This document shows, one piece after another, positions 48,701-64,000 of a DNA stretch of 64,000 nucleotides (positions are counted from its first letter, which is position 1; each line of letters opens with the position of its first letter). Made by a program: the position numbers and the translations under genes. This stretch comes from Pseudisothecium myosuroides (taxonomy: Eukaryota > Streptophyta > Bryopsida > Hypnales > Lembophyllaceae): positions 13,084,501 to 13,148,500 of the forward strand of contig OX637291.1 of NCBI GenBank assembly GCA_951799445.1. Direction: 5' to 3'. Under the pieces are notes generated by a model, which saw only the letters and a program-made list of their open reading frames with translations, was not told the DNA's origin and did not search any database.

Positions 48701-51700
48701 GGACATTTTTCCTGAGTAACTTATTTTAACATTCACTCCTTAGAAAGATCGCGTTTGTCAAGATCCATCACAAATCTAAGTTAAAATATTTTGGTGGGAG
48801 ATCTATCAGCATACTCCCTATAGACTTCCCATGCATAAAAAATCCGTTTTGTTTGAATCTAGCATCTATACTTAGCTACCCTTCCTTTTAACCCTAGAAG
48901 GACACCACCTCAATGATAGATACTCACTCAAATGTGATTCAATTTTTAGACCAATACCATATGTGCATTTTTTGTTTCTATACTAACAAAGAAAGTCTTC
49001 CATTGGACACTCTGTGTTCTCAATATCATCTCAAGTTTAATATTTGATTGACATTGCAAACATTTATTGTCCGATGGATGACAAAGAACCCTTCTATTAT
49101 AAGACAAAAGTGCACATGATTATCCTTGGAATTTTGCATGAAAAGGGGGGGGATCTTGCACAATAGTTTGACCTCTAATGAGTGCTCTTGGATTTGTTTA
49201 TGCAAATGATTTACACTGTACTAAAAAAGATGATTTCCACAATGACCAGCTTGTCCTTTAACCCCTAAAGGACCAAGGCCTTTTTTCTGCCAAAAAACAC
49301 TCAAAACTGCCATTTCCATAGCAAAAAGTTAAAAAAAATTAAAATTGTTTTTTTTTCACATCTAACCGTAGGATCTTACACATAATTGGTATAAGAATGT
49401 GTGGGAAAAATTTCAGAATTTTTGACCGCACAGATTGCAAGATATCTGCGTTTAAAGTGGAAAAAATAAGTTTTTCAGCACATTGCGGGACCAGATTTTT
49501 TGACTTTAAACATTTTTAACTTAAAAATTTTGCACTACAGCGTTTTGAGCTTTAAATCTTTGTAGTGGAGAATTGAGTTGAGAGTCTAGGGAAAAAAAAA
49601 AATTCAAAAAAATTCAATTATCATTCTTAAAAAAATTGTTAAGTAGAAGTAGATACAAGATCGAAGGAAAATCTAAAATATTCATATATTTTAGATGGAA
49701 TTAAAATGCACTAATTCCAATGGTGAGATTGTTCTAGCAAGTAAACTAAACCATTACAAAAAAAAAAAATTGAAAAATCACAAAAATTGCATTCCGAAAT
49801 GAATCCTACAAGTTATTTTTTTCAAGAAGATGCTCTAACTGCCCGAAAAACAAGAATGTCCATAACTTCCTCATAACAAATCCAAATGAAATGAATCAAA
49901 GCTTTCCAGATAGACAAAAATATAATCTATGAGAAAAAAAATATTTAAAAAAAAAATTCAAAATTTTGCAAATTTTTTTTGCTGCCCCGCGTCCCCACGC
50001 ATTCCAAGAAATGGCATAACTTCTCGCTCGAAGGTCCGATTTCAAATTTTTTTTCCGCCACGTACGTCTTTCAATTCTTCATGTTCACAAAAAGTTTCAA
50101 AAAATCAGGCAAAGTAAAACACCGAAAAGGTACATGCCCGAATTCCCATTTGTCCCCCGAGGGGACAATGGTCCTTTAGGGGTTAAGTTTTAAGAATGTG
50201 AAGATGATGTCTCAAATAATCAAGTACTCTATTTGAGACACCCATTAGCAGAAGTTTCAGGCCTCAATGAGGCCGTTAACAGATGATTTTTGGCACCCCT
50301 GCGGTGCAATTACAGAATAATTAAAAAAATATTTTTTTATTTTTTAATATTTTTTTAAAATAAAAATATTTAAAATATTTAAAAAATAAAAAAGTCTGAC
50401 GTGGCACTAGTAGTGCCACATCAACACCCGAAATCAAATAATTTTTTATTTGAATTTTTTTTGCAATTGCACCCGGGGGGTCAAAACTTGCGGGCCCTTC
50501 GGGGGCTAAAATTTCTTGTAATGATTTATGGGCGACTAGAAACTATGATGCAAGCTATGATGATAACAAAACTTGTTCTAGAATTATACTTGAACACTGC
50601 AAACGTAGATGTTGGTGGATTCATTGCAATTTTCAAGAAATCTTCCATTCATCTAGTTTGAGTTCAGAAGGGCTTCTCCATTCAATCTATTTTGGCCCTA
50701 GAACAAACTAGGTCCACTTTGGAAAGAATTTGTCATTTAATCTATTTGTACTTGATCTGATTTTAGTGTGGAAGGATCTTTGACTAATAGTAGTTTGGGT
50801 TTTAGTGTACTATAGGATTGAAAGTATTTCCAAAATGACAAATTCTTGTTTTGCATATCATTTTGTACATGTGAAGTTTGAGTGATGAATGTCAATTTGA
50901 ATCTAGTGTGGGTTTCAATGTACTGAATGTTTGAAAGTAGTTTTAGGATACAGACCCTTGTTTTGTGTATATTTTTTTATATGTGAAGTTTTCAGTGGCA
51001 AATATCAATTTGAACCGATCGAAATTTTGCAGAATTTTTGCCAATGTTGTAATGAACAATTTTTTGTCAAGGGTCTAATGTTATAATGAACTTAGTATTT
51101 ATAATGAATATAGGGTACAAAAAAATAGTGACAAAAAAAAATTGTAATGAAATATAGGGTATATAAAATGTGCCAAATTTAGAAATTTAGGTAAATATAG
51201 CCCTATAAAAATTTAAAAAATTTACCTACATAGCCCCCATATAATAGGGGCTTGAACACACGGTACCAACAAACATTCTATATAGTGCACCCCCCGAGGG
51301 AAGAGGAAAGGTTCAAAAGTACCAATTTTTGATGCATTGTCCAAAATCAAAAACTAAAACATTTTTTTTTGAATTCCAACCATTCAAAAGTGTATTAAAC
51401 AAGTAAGACAATGTGTGGAAATTTTTTTTAGACCATTTGACCACGTGGATTGAAAGATTATAATGTTCAAAGTGAGAAATAAAGCCTTTTTTTTCATACC
51501 TACACAATGGGGCTACAAACTTTGAGCCCTCTTGGAGTAAACATTTTTTTCTACACAAAAATGAAAATTTTCACCATTTATAAGTATATGATATTAGGTT
51601 CACTTAAGAAAAATTTCAAAAGCAAATATAGAATCTAACTACTCTACATTACCTTGCATTGCAATGAAGTTAAGTGAATTGACAATACACTAGTCATTTC

Positions 51701-54700
51701 TTGATGATTTCTTGTGCAATTAGGAAATTTTTATTTGAAATACAAACAATGAAAAGTTAGAAAAAAAATGTTTGAAATATGTAGGAAAAATTTCTAGAAC
51801 TCTGACTTTACAAATTGCAAGATAATAGGGCTTGAAGTTATAAAAATGTTTTTTTTATTGAAACCGCTCCAACATAGCTAATAAAGTTTGACTCCTTTTA
51901 GAATGTGATTTGAAAACTAAAATTTTTTTTTTTAGACAATTGTATGCCATATTTCAAAAGTTGATGAGGATTTTAGCAAAAGATGTCCAAATCGCCCAAG
52001 CTACAAAAAAAATTTAGAGCACCAAAACTTTTGAACCGGGTATCCAATTGTAAAAAAAATGATATTTTCACTAAGGAGGTATATATACACACCTTGTGTC
52101 TAGACTTTCAATTATCCGTTGAATCAAATTTTTACTAATTTTTCCATTTAGTAGAAATTTCATGAATATGTTGTAAATAGTTGAAAGAAACTTTTTGTTT
52201 TTTTGAAAATGGAATTTTTTTAATATTATTAAAAATTTGCATTTTCACCCACAAGACTTTGTTCACTCCTCCAAGGATGGTTTAAGGTCCCTTGAAACCT
52301 AAGAACGCCTTTAAGGTAACTTTGTAGAAATTAGAGATTTGATCTTACAATGTTATTTAGCTGAATTGGCATTTTCTAATGTATTTTTTTTATGTTTATA
52401 ATTTTACAAATGATTTGAGTCATCCTTGAGGTGCCAAATACTACTCCCATGTTAAACTTACTAGTCCAATAAGGCATCTATCATCTACTTTAACCCCTAA
52501 AGGACCAACATGCTTTTTTTGGCAACATAGAAATTTTGGGCAGGTACGTGTGACTGGAGATTTGAATATTTTGGGCTGAAATTTTTATAGAAGGTGGGGA
52601 CAAGGAATATCTTTTATATGCACAAAATTTCATGACATTTGGAAATACGAGTCAAAAGTTATGGCCGAATATGTTGTTTGTTTCTCAACTCGGGCAGTCC
52701 GGGCAGATAAAAAAAAATTACTTTTTTCTAAAAAAAAAATTTGAAATTAGTTTATTAGATTTATATATACATGGAAAGCTTTGAATCATTCAATTTTGAT
52801 CAATGAGTCAAACGTTATGAGGATTTTTAGTTTGCGGGCGGTTATGGACTGTCTACTCTAAAATAAACTTTGAAGTCGTTTATTTCATTCAATTTTCAAT
52901 ATTTTTCAAAAAAAATAAAATTTTAGGATGTAGATTGTTTATTACAACATTGAAACCATTAGGATTGGCATTTTTCAATTCCACAATTAACTTCTTAACA
53001 ATTTAGTGTTTTGAACCATTCTCTACTTCTTTCTACTTACTATTTTTTTCCTATATGTTGTACAATTCCAAATGACCTGAAAATTTTCAAGCATGTAGCC
53101 AACTTGCTCTAAAGAATGAATCTAAAGAAGCAAAATCATTTTGGAAATTTCTTCATAATAATCTGACCTTGTCACCTTGTGAAGTGCAGCTACCCGGTTT
53201 TTCGCAGGGCCAAAAAAAGGACTTTTGCCACTTATAACGCTTATATCTTGCAATCTACACGATGGAAATTTCAGAAATTTTTTCCACATATTCTTAAACC
53301 AAAGTAGCACAAGATCCTATGGTTACATTTGTCCAAAAATGATATTTTTCAAAAATTTGGTACTTATACTAAAAATGGTAGTTTTGGAGCATTTTTGGTG
53401 AGAACATAGTTAGGGAACTTTAGGGGTTAATTGACCATTATTTACTCTACCTTCAAACACATGTGTCTTGACTATCAATTGCCAAATGGATATTATTAAG
53501 GAAAGAATGGAGTCTCAATAGGGCCACCAAATCTAGACCACCACTAAATGATAAATTGTTGAATAAGAAATTAATATTTTTTTCCAAAAAAAATTAAAAA
53601 ATTAAAAAAGATAATTGCAATCCAAAATGATAGCGTATTTGCCAAGTTGAAGTACAATTTTTTTTTAAATTTCTAAAGTTTTTAGATTTTTTTTCAAATT
53701 CTACAAATGGCTCCTCAAATGTGAGGAGTCATTTCTCGGTGCCAAAGAACCCTCCCTCTATTAATTTGGAGATTAATAGAATTGCAATTATAATTTATTT
53801 TTTAAAAATTTTGCAGACGGCTCCGCAGATGTAAAAAGCCATTTCTTGGTGCCAAAGAATCCTCCTTCTATTAATTTGGGGGTTAATACAACTATGATTA
53901 TTTTTTAAATTCAATTTTTTTGTTAATTCAACAAATGGCTCTTCAAATCCAAAGAGCCATTTTGGAGGGTTCAAAGGACCCTCTTTCTATCAATTTGGGG
54001 TTATTTGAATTGTGATTTAATTTTTTTTCAATTTTTTTTCAAAAAAAATATTGATTTTTTTCAAATTATTATTATTATTATTATTATTTAATTTAGCACA
54101 TGGCTCCTCAAGTTTCAAGGAGCCATGTGTTAGTGCCAAAGGATCTTTTCTCTATTTATTGATAGATATTATTTAAAGGTCTTTGATTTTTTGTAAGGGT
54201 CCTTCCAAGCCAAGGGAAGGCTTCTTCAAACCCGAGGAAGGTTATTTGGTATAAAGGGTTCTTTCTTGCTTCCTTGGTGCCAAGGGATTCTCCCTCAGTA
54301 TTTTTGGTATATCATTCGATAGATTCTTTGTAGTGCTATAGAATACTCCTCAAATCCGAGGAGCTATTTCTTGATGCCAAAGAACCCTGCCTCTATTTTG
54401 AAGGGGTTGTTTGAAGGTCTATAGTTCTTTATAAAGGTCCTTTGAGCCCCTCCAAAGCTCCTATGAGCTCAAGGAAGCTCCTCGACGCCGGAAAGTCCTT
54501 TGGTACCAAAGGGTTTTCCTTTAATTTTTTTGGTATGTCATTAATAGATAGACTTGTGGTGCCATAGAACATAACATTCAATAGCCTTCAGAGAGACTTT
54601 TCCTCTTTAGAGTCTTCATCCACCAAACTCATCCTCATATAATTAATGTAAGCTTGGGTATCGAGATAGTGGCAATACATTATAGTAAGTTCCATTTTTT

Positions 54701-57700
54701 TTTGTTAATTTTAGGACCTGACATACAAATCAACACATATTTGTAGAAAAAGATGTTGGCAAAGAATCCAATGAGTAATGCAATGTAACCATTTGCCGTC
54801 AATAACTTATTTTGGGTTTTCAAGCGAAATGAAAATTCTATATATACACATGGGGTGGTAGGAGGTAGAACAACCCATGTGGGATAAATAAATTAGAATA
54901 GTTGTAGTTTCTCAAGCACTCATAGTTTAGTCAAAAACAAAGAATTGTGTTAAAAGTAGAATTTCAGACCTCATTTAGGCATAGTATAATAACTTTTATC
55001 AAAAAACTTTGAACTAAAAAAATTTAGTAAATGAAGATGAATCTCACCTCCAAAAGTCTGTTTGGAATTTTGAATCTTCAATCAAAAGTTATGGACAAAT
55101 TTGAGAGAGGATTTCTAAAAATGTTAGAGAAAATGTCCATTCCAACCCTTCTCTCAAATTTGTCTATAACTTTGATTGGAGATTCAAAATGCCAAATGGA
55201 TTTTTGGAGGTGAAACTTATCTTTATTTACCAAAAAATTTTGTTTAGATTTTTATTATAAAAGTTATTATACTATGCCCAAATGAAGTCTAAAATTCTAC
55301 TTTTAATATAATTATTATTTTTTGACTAAATTATAAGTGCTTGAGAAACTATAACTATTCTAATTTATTTATCCCACATGGGTTGTTTAACCTCCTACCA
55401 CTCCATGTGTATATATCTAGCTTTGCTTTTCCCTTGAAAATTCAAAATACAATAGGTTTTGCATGAATGTGAGCTAAATCTTTGGTTCATTAGTTTTTCC
55501 TTTTTTTTGTATATGTTCTGTAACATTACAAAACACAAAAAAATAATAATGATAATGAACCAAACTTTTAGCTTGCATTCATACAAAATCAATAATATTT
55601 TGATTTCAAAAACACACAATGTATGGGTGTAGAATATTGGTTATTGTGTGTTTGGTTTAATAGGTGTAAACTGTGGTTTTATTTTAGTATTTAATAAACC
55701 TTGTACAATTGTGGCCAGCTGACTTACTCTAACAAAATTGACGCGTGTAAATTAGCTACTGATGGTGTGGTATATTTCACACCATCTCATCCGGCGGATG
55801 AAATGGTGTGGAATATACCACACCATTCCATCCAAGGGAAGGCAACCCAGCACTCTGCTATTGAATGTTATGAAGGCTTTTCGGATCCAAGAAGCCATTT
55901 CTTGGTGCAAGGGACTCTCCTTTAATTTCTTCTTGTTGGTGATATAGAAGGCTACTTGGATCCGAGGAGCCATTTTTAGTATCAAGGGAATCTCCCTCAA
56001 TTTTTTTATGGTTTGTCACTAAATAGATTATTGATGCCATAGAAGGCTCCTTGGATCCAAGAAGCCATTTCTTGGTGCAAGGGACTGTCCCTTGATTTTT
56101 CTTCTTGGTGCCAAAAAGGCTCCTTGGATCAAAGAAGGCATTTCTTGGTGCTAGAGGACTCTCCCTTAATTTTTTTGGTATGTCATTAGATAGACTTTTG
56201 GTACACGTAGAAGAAGAATAATGACCAAATTGAAAATTATCCTATTAGTATAATAAGTTCGTTCCAAAGGAGAATTTTAAGTAGTATTCAATAGCTAGTG
56301 GATTTTAATCCTAGCCAAGTTGCATAATTCAAAAGGATTTGCATTACATTACTTCCAACTTGGTTTACTTCCAATTTGCACATCACTCTTAAAGTATGGA
56401 GGTTAGACGAGAGGTTAGAAACTTTAACTCTTAGATCGGCTATTTCCAACTTGGTAACAATTAGCCTTTAGCTTCACACCACTAGTCAAATTTTCTCAAA
56501 CTTCACAATCAAGTACATTGCAGGTATATCTTACTTCAATGTAAATTGCTCAACCATTTTTCACCAACTTTGGTTCTAATTCAATACTTCCATTCATAAC
56601 TTCCACCATAGACAAAAGATTCACAGTTACATGTCATCACACTAACAGCCAACTAATCACTAATTAGACTAATACAATTACACACATAGGCTAACACAAT
56701 TCCAATTAGGCATTCCAGTCTCAACATGACACAAACTAGTATCTGAATAGGTAATTGTTTCATTCCATTATAATCCGCAAAAATAATACAAAAATACTTT
56801 ATGCACAATCCAAATAGGAAATCAAGTAACTCATAGTTCCACCAATCCAACTTAGACATAAAATCTCCACACTTATTCAACTTAGTTCTCCACCTACACA
56901 TAGTCTCATCCAATTAGCAGTGTACTCACACTAAATTCTACAACAACTACAACGACAACAAAATACACACAAAACTCAAGAAAACACAACCAACTCCGGC
57001 TGGACTCGTACTTGCAACAACAACAGTGGGTGACAACAATGAACCCAAAAAGAAACTAATTATTGATTGGCACACTGATTCAATTCCAATCGGCAGAAAG
57101 ACCTGACATCCTTTAGCATCCCACTTATATGATATACACCTAATTGGTAATTATTCAACTCACTATAAATAAAGATCCAATTTGGTAGTCCATTCTACTA
57201 AATTAATACACTGATTCACATCCCATAGGCTAAAATTCCAAATTAACATTCCGAAATTGCCGATTAAACCTCAAGGAAAATCTCAACAAAAATTCACACA
57301 GTCTACAGTACTATAGAATTGAAGGCTCTTTGGATCAGTTGTCAACATTGATGTTACATTCAACGTTGCTAGTATGCGAGCAGGGAGCGGGGAGCGGCGA
57401 GCGGGGAGCAGAAAATGGTGAGCGGGAAGCGTACATCTTGGACGAAAAAGGAAAATGTGAGTTAAAAAAAAATAAAAATAGAGGAAATTCAACCTAAATT
57501 TGGGTAGAATCATTTTGAATATAGGATGAAAGTTGATGGTCCAAATATGGAAAGGATTTGCTGAAAATTGGGATGGAAGGGTCTAAAGGATGTACATGGA
57601 AGGAGATGGAAAAATTGGATGGAAATAGAAGGATTGGATGAAAGTAGAAGAAAAATTGAATGAAAAAAATGGATGACAGTAGAAAAAGTGGTGGATGAAA

Positions 57701-60700
57701 GTAGATGGAAATGTTGGATGAACTTCATTAAAAATTTGGATGAACCAAAAGTAAGAATTTTAGTGATAGTAGAGAAAACATTGGCTTAAGATTTAGGAAA
57801 AAAATGAACGATATTATTTTCAACTATGACTTTGCATTTGACGATAGGAAAATGAATGACAATCCCATTAAAAATCATCAAGCAAACTCATAGAATTTTG
57901 GCTTGCAACTAAAATTACAACTTGGGAGTCCTATGACCGTTTCAAATGTAAATTAGGGATGTTGCTTCCATGTCACGGGTTTAGGGTCCTATACCTATTA
58001 CCGTGGTTGATATGGGATAGTAGGACTGAATTGTTTTTTTTACCTTGGAAGGGTGACATAGTAGTTTAGGAGCTTGTTAGTATATTCACACATGGTCCTA
58101 ATGAATCTAGATTGCAAACAGTAATGGGATTCTGTCATGTCTATGGGTGCAAGTAAAATAAAGGTACAATTTAAACAGCCCAGAGAAAAGTTCACATGAT
58201 TCAGACACTTCAAATTCAGACCATCATGCATTCAGTACAAGGGACACCATTGTCTTGTAGTTTTTAATCAGGTGAATTTAATGTAATGCAAGTAGTGGCC
58301 CTTTTAGTCTCACTACATCTTCATTCATAAGTACATAATAGACCTGTAAAAACAAGGGAAAATCATCTCCAGCTGAAAAGAAAACCTAACTAGATCCCAA
58401 ATGATTTAGGATCCCACTAAGCAAAACTTGCTTCACTTCATTGAAGCTGAAACTAGCAGCATGGATGAAGACATCTATTGTGCACTGTAGATTACAAATT
58501 ACAGTGAAGATGTAATAAAGATGTTTACAGTTCACCCAACTTCCACGCTTACCCAAACAACTCAACTTCATCTCTTTGAAATTCGGACAGGTGCACTCTG
58601 GGAAAGATGAAATTGTTAGCATGTAATTTTCATTTCGAGGTTCTATCCCTGAATTCAAAGAAACAATGCAACCAAATCCCGGATGTGGAACCATTGTAAC
58701 CCTTTGAATGCGGGCATTCAAAATGAGTGCCGAAGCGCAATTGTTCTGTTGCTTTGTTGTTGGTGCTTTGGGGTTCCTGCAAACAACTTTACTTGCTCGA
58801 ATCTTGGGATGCTCATCTGGTGACGATGGAATAGGATAGGCACGAACAAGTTCTATGCCTTCTTCTCCGCCAAAGAGTCGTCGAGGTGAAATAACTTGCC
58901 GTTGTGGAAGCATAAAACCGGCAGACTCAAGAGCTAAGATTTCGGCCTTTGAAAGTTTTGTGCCTATTTGAACCGGCCAAATGGTGGGCACAGGTGGCAC
59001 AGATAATACCCACTTGCGCCGTGTTCCCTTTACACAACGTTCAATGTCATCATTGCAGAAGTAAAACTGCGTGCGCTCATGTGAATTCTTCTTGTAATTC
59101 ACCATTATACCTATATATGTCGGTGCAGCTGTCGCAATGTTGTTTTGGATGATTTTGGCCGTGCACTTCTTCTTTGTAATTGCTTGAAGTGCAAAACATG
59201 CTTTTGCTGATGTTTTTGCCAATCGGGCAATGTGCCATTGCGCCTCATCACACACACTCTCTTGAATTGCTGACACATGAGTCCATTCACGAGGATCAGG
59301 CTGTCTAAGATTCTCGTCGATTGACATTGAATCATTGACTTCCATCAGGGCTTTTATTTTTGGCTTTACAGTGCCATTTTGCACTCAAAAATCCTTGCTG
59401 GCGAAGTCCCCATACAAAAATTTTGCCAAAAAAACAAGAATTTCGCCCCCTGTGCACTCGGGCTCATACCTCGGTAGCCACAGGGGCACCAACTTGGGGG
59501 GTATCCGGGGCGAGCTCGCCAGGTATATACCTCAGGGGCGGTTCTCGTCCAGCGGGTATCGCCCAGAATTAGGGTTTGGGGCGCCTGATTTCTTGTTCAC
59601 GTCGCCCGTACGCGACATTCCTGAGACTCCGCTTCGCCACTCCCGTTGCAATTAAGGGCCGCTGATCGCCACTCCTCCTGCAGTAATTCTTGTTTGTTCG
59701 CCACTCCGCGCGTTGTTACTTCGTTTGAGGTCGCCACTCCGTGCGCTAGGTCCCTGAGCCTGTTCGCCATTCATGGTTTGAGGGTAGTGGGTGTACCAGC
59801 GGCGGCGCGGTGCTAATTGAGAAGTTGGTGCATTTGTTACCACTACGCTGTGCTTTGTGGTTCTTTGATTGCAGGTTTGTCTTTGCGGTTTAGGATGAAG
59901 GAGGAGGCGCCTCCAATTACTGCGGTCCGTAATTCCACACATTGGCACTTCTACTTTGATCTGCGTCGTTTGTTTGAGATTGGCCGCAAGTTCTTCCGAT
60001 TGTTGTAGTCTCGTTTCGTTTGTCCACTTCGTGCTTTGTCAATTTCACAATTTCTGAGCCATGTCTTTGAGTGACGATTGTTCTCATGAACCCGTGGCAG
60101 GATCGGCGGTGCGGGCTGCCGAATTGGAGAAATCCAATGCGGAATTGAGAGAAGCGGCTGCGCGTTGGGAGAAGGAGGTCAAGCGGCTTACACTTGCTGA
60201 TGCACGACGCAAAGCTTCCAAGAAGGCGACCCTGCAAACATATTTCAACAGTAGTCATGGATCGGCGCCGGGCCAGCCTCTCTCGCTAGTTCTCGACAGT
60301 CGCTTCCCCAACGTCCCTGGAGCAGAGTCCGACGGTCTTCCTGAGTACCCATCTTCTGATTTTCAATCTGCCAGTGACAAGACTGTGTCCATTGACACAC
60401 CACCAGGATCGTCCACTGGCTCTGGAAATACTCGAATTATAAGCTCGAAGTCTCCTCTTATCATTGTGTCTGATTCCTCAGAGGACAATAGTGGCCTGAA
60501 AGTGGTACCGGATGGATCAGAGGGGGAAGATGAGGAAGTGGAGTCCCCGCCACGGAAGAAGGGGGCAACTGTACGAGGGAAGGCTGAAACTTCAAAGACC
60601 AAGGCTCAACAACATTATGATCGACACAGGAAATTTCAAACGGAGTGGGCCGCGAAACTCCCGTGGGCTGAGGGTATACTTGCGACTGATGGCGTTCTGC

Positions 60701-63700
60701 ACATGGTTAAATGCAAGGTCTGCAGTGAATTTGATCGAAAATCTTGCGTGATGGCCCCGAAATCTGACACCTTGTGGAAACATGATGGAAAACCTACTGC
60801 TAAAAAAGACTTGCCTCAGCATGGCGTCAAGAAGGGGGAACAGTACATTGCAGCTCAATGCAAACATCGGAAAAACATGAGACTCTATGCTGCTCGTTCC
60901 CCATCGTCAATCTTGGAGCAAGTTAATCACTGCACAACAGTGGAGTCTAGGCGGAAAAGGGTTCAATTCGCCACTTTATTCCAAGTCTTGCAAAGTGGTC
61001 GTCCAATGGTCGAATTTGAGGCACGTCAGAGTCTTTATAAGTTGCTTGTTGTTCCAGATTAACCTGCTGCTCACTGGTGTGATAATAGTGGGTGGGTTAT
61101 GTCTTCTTTCATGTATAAGATTGTGGTTCAGGAGAATCAACGACTTCTTCAGAAGGCTAACTTTCTAGCATTGACGGTAGACGAGGTCACTGCTCTAGAT
61201 AATGCGTCATACTTATCAGTTCATTGTTACGTGGTGTGCGACTGGGTGAGGGTTCCGTTGCTCGTGGCATTGCAGCGAATTGACTGTGCTTCTAACGCTG
61301 AAAACTTGACAAAACTCATAGTTGACTGTGTGACGACTGGTAGTGGCCTGGATACCAAAACAGTAGCCGAGAAGCTTATCAGCTTTGGCTGCGACGGCGC
61401 CGCTACGCTCTCTGGTGTACGTACTGGTGTTACGGTGCAGCTGAAAGATCAATTTGCTCCTTTTTGTCATGGTGTTCACTGTGTTGCTCACAGATGTAAC
61501 CTTGCGTTCAAGACTTTGGAGAGTCTTGGGATTTTCGAATCCATCAGCAAGGTCCTCCAGCTGACACATGCTTACTTTAACAGAAGTCCCAAACGCTTCA
61601 CCCAGTTCAAATCATTGGCAGAATTAACAGAAACAAAAGGTCTTAAGATGCTGAAAAGAGTGGAAACGCGTTGGGTCTCCTTCATAGAGCCACTTCGTCG
61701 CTTGCTGTCTGAGTACCGGACTCTAATTTACTCCATGACCGCAAACTTGGATCAGAACGAGAAAGCAGAGGTGATCACTTTCTTTGCATTTTCATTTTCA
61801 TATATGAAGTTCATGTGTTCTTCTTGCGCTTGGTTGCTTTGCTCATCATTCTTCATTGCTCATTCTTTCTTTCTTTGATTACTTCTTAGCTTGATTAGTG
61901 GTGACTTTGCTCACTTGCTGCTTTGAATACTTGTTACTTTGTTTAGTTACTTCTTTGATTAGGTGCTTAGTGTGACTACTTCTTAGCTTAATTAGATCTG
62001 ACTTTGCTCACTAGCTTCTTTCATTCCTTACTTACTTTGATTACTTCTTTGTATACTTGCTGGTTACTTTCAAGCTAATTTGTACTATTGGTATTGGTGT
62101 GCTCAGGCTTGCTTGGTGCTCTTACTGGACCCCTATACTCTGCTCGGGATGGTAGCATTGTTGCTGCTCCTAGATGCAGTCGACACTCTTGTGAACTTTG
62201 CACAGAAGCGCGATGTCTTCATATGCGACTTCATAGCGGCAGTCAAAATCTGCCAGGCATCTCTCCACAGCATGTATCAGGATCCGTCTACTAACTTTTC
62301 TACAGATGAATTCTGGTCCTTCCAGAATTTACTTGACTGTAGCCACGAGCAGATTCATCTGAAGTGGAACACGGATCGCAGTGACGGATCAGCGATACTT
62401 GTCTTTGTTTGTCACGGTGAACAAATCCATGCGGAACACAAACTTGCCCCAGTTGATCGGATTGTGTGGGCAGCTTTACTGGCAACAGTTAAACAAGAGT
62501 GCACAGGTCAGATTTGCTTTTTGCTTGCCTTATACAAACTGATTGCATTTACTGTTTTCATGAAAATCAGTAGAGACTAGGGCTTCCTTGTGAATTCAAT
62601 ATTCAGCTGCTGATTGGGCTTGATTCAGGATTCAGATGGCTTTATATTCTTGTGGCAGGGGCTGGCTTATTCTTAGTGGTGTTCTTGTTGGGGGCAGTTT
62701 GATTTTTTGGCAAGGGTTGGCTATAATTAAAACAAACAGAAACTGATTTGTTTGTGGCAAAGGGTGGCTTTGTTTTGTTCATGGGTGTTTCAAGTTTGTT
62801 GAAATAAGTCAAGTTTGGCTCTCTTTTTGATTGTTGAATTGCCTTGTTATTGTGGCAGGGGCTGCAACTAAGCTCATCCAGGAGCTTGATTCCCGATTCC
62901 CTGCTCAGAATGTGATGAGTGCGCTAGGTATTATGTACCCGCAATTTTGGTGTGACGGCAACGCGGAGGACCAGTTTGATGCACATCTGAGAGTGTTAAT
63001 GGACACTTACGGACATGGCAAGTCACTCGGGGAAGGCAGTGGCAAGCTAGTGCTACCGCCCCTGATCAATCGTGATTTGCTCATGTCACAACGTGGTCTG
63101 TTCAAAATCTGTATGAAGTCCAACGCTAGAGCAGCGATGCTTCCACCTTTCGACTTGAACCCGCTCACAAAAGTTTGGAGGGTGCTTGACGGGAACAACA
63201 GCCTCACAAAGAATTTCTCGGAGTTTATCAAACTAGCTGAGATTGCCGTCACACATGTGATAGGGTCTGTGGAGGATGAGAGGACCTTCTCGTCCCTTTC
63301 TTTTCTCAAATCAAAGTTGAGAGCGACCCTTGTTGATAACTTGGAGGTCGCAGTTGGAATGTACTCCCAGAAAGTTTTCACATTGGAGAATTTCCCTTAT
63401 CAGAGGGCTTTTGAGGAGTGGTTCAAAACTGGAGAGAGAGGGCGGTACCTATCCCACGCCTAATTGCAGGTTCTGCAGCTTGACTGAATCCTAGCTTGAT
63501 TCGTCAGGAATGCAGGTTAGCTTCATTGATGTTACAGTTTCAGGTCTTTAGAATCATACAGGCAGTAGAGTTTGAGGCACTAGTTTTTTTAGAGTTGTCT
63601 ATGCAGTTTGGCTGTATAGTTGCTTCATTAGTGACCCTTTGTTTGTGTTTATTCCGTCCATTATTTGTAATGGAACTTGATCCTGTGGGATCTTACTGCT

Positions 63701-64000
63701 TGCAGGATGGGAGCAGCTGCTTGCAGCTTCTTGCATTGAGTGGACTAACTTTAGCTCTCTTCTTGCTCATACATGTGAAGTTGTTGGTTGTTGGCTTGTT
63801 GTAATTGTGAACACTTTGTTGCTTTTGAGCTTTTTGAGCCAACTGTTCCTAATTGCAACTGTACTGTGCGACCTTTTTACTTGGGCGTCGGAGTTTCCTT
63901 GTTTGTGTGCAGGTATTCAACGTTTTGTGCATGTGCCTAACTACTTCCCCTTAGTAATTTGTTTTTGAATGTTTAGGCACATTCTCATTGAGGCATCGGA

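Overview
This is a nuclear land-plant sequence. It is AT-rich, with short intron-split genes far apart in a sea of small inverted-repeat elements. Plant origin rests on a class III peroxidase with its usual intron positions, a BAH-PHD protein of the EBS/SHL family, an F-box/LRR protein, a NARROW LEAF1-type protease relic, and a plant-style hAT transposase. The exact clade cannot be fixed from the sequence alone. A non-seed plant (bryophyte, lycophyte or fern) is a weak guess.

Layout. 1-2.2 kb: 5' part of a class III peroxidase gene (minus strand) with one MITE in intron 1 and another, itself carrying a nested element, just upstream of the start. 2.2-29.9 kb: mostly mobile DNA, including a near-perfect 150-bp hairpin, TA-target MITEs (AGGTAGG ends), MITEs with 4-bp target duplications, and ~935-bp TTAA-target elements, one inside another. 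There are two weak candidate genes, near 20.1-20.7 kb and 24.2-24.55 kb. 29.9-33.7 kb: a two-exon F-box/LRR gene with a probable intron-containing 5' UTR. 35.8-38.3 kb: a tandemly duplicated block. Its first copy is a dead gene fragment. Its second copy encodes a 431-residue acidic repeat protein with no Lys, Arg or Cys. 40.1-42.8 kb: a four-exon BAH-PHD chromatin reader (minus strand). 44.2-46.3 kb: a 1.1-kb TIR element, then a NAL1-like pseudogene with a MITE in its exon. 46.6-57.7 kb: more TTAA elements, foldbacks of up to 575 bp and hairpin-rich tandem arrays. 58.4-63.5 kb: a SWIM zinc-finger gene (minus strand) divergent from a three-exon hAT-type transposase gene (plus strand) that has one in-frame stop. 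The gap between them holds a 10-bp motif repeated every 32-33 bp.

The intact genes look like independent loci: peroxidase (cell wall, H2O2-dependent oxidation), F-box (SCF ubiquitin ligase substrate choice) and BAH-PHD (histone-mark reading). Only the SWIM/hAT pair looks like a functional or ancestral transposon unit. The most unusual locus is the Lys/Arg/Cys-free repeat protein. Introns were placed by eye from GT/AG sites, reading phase and family knowledge.
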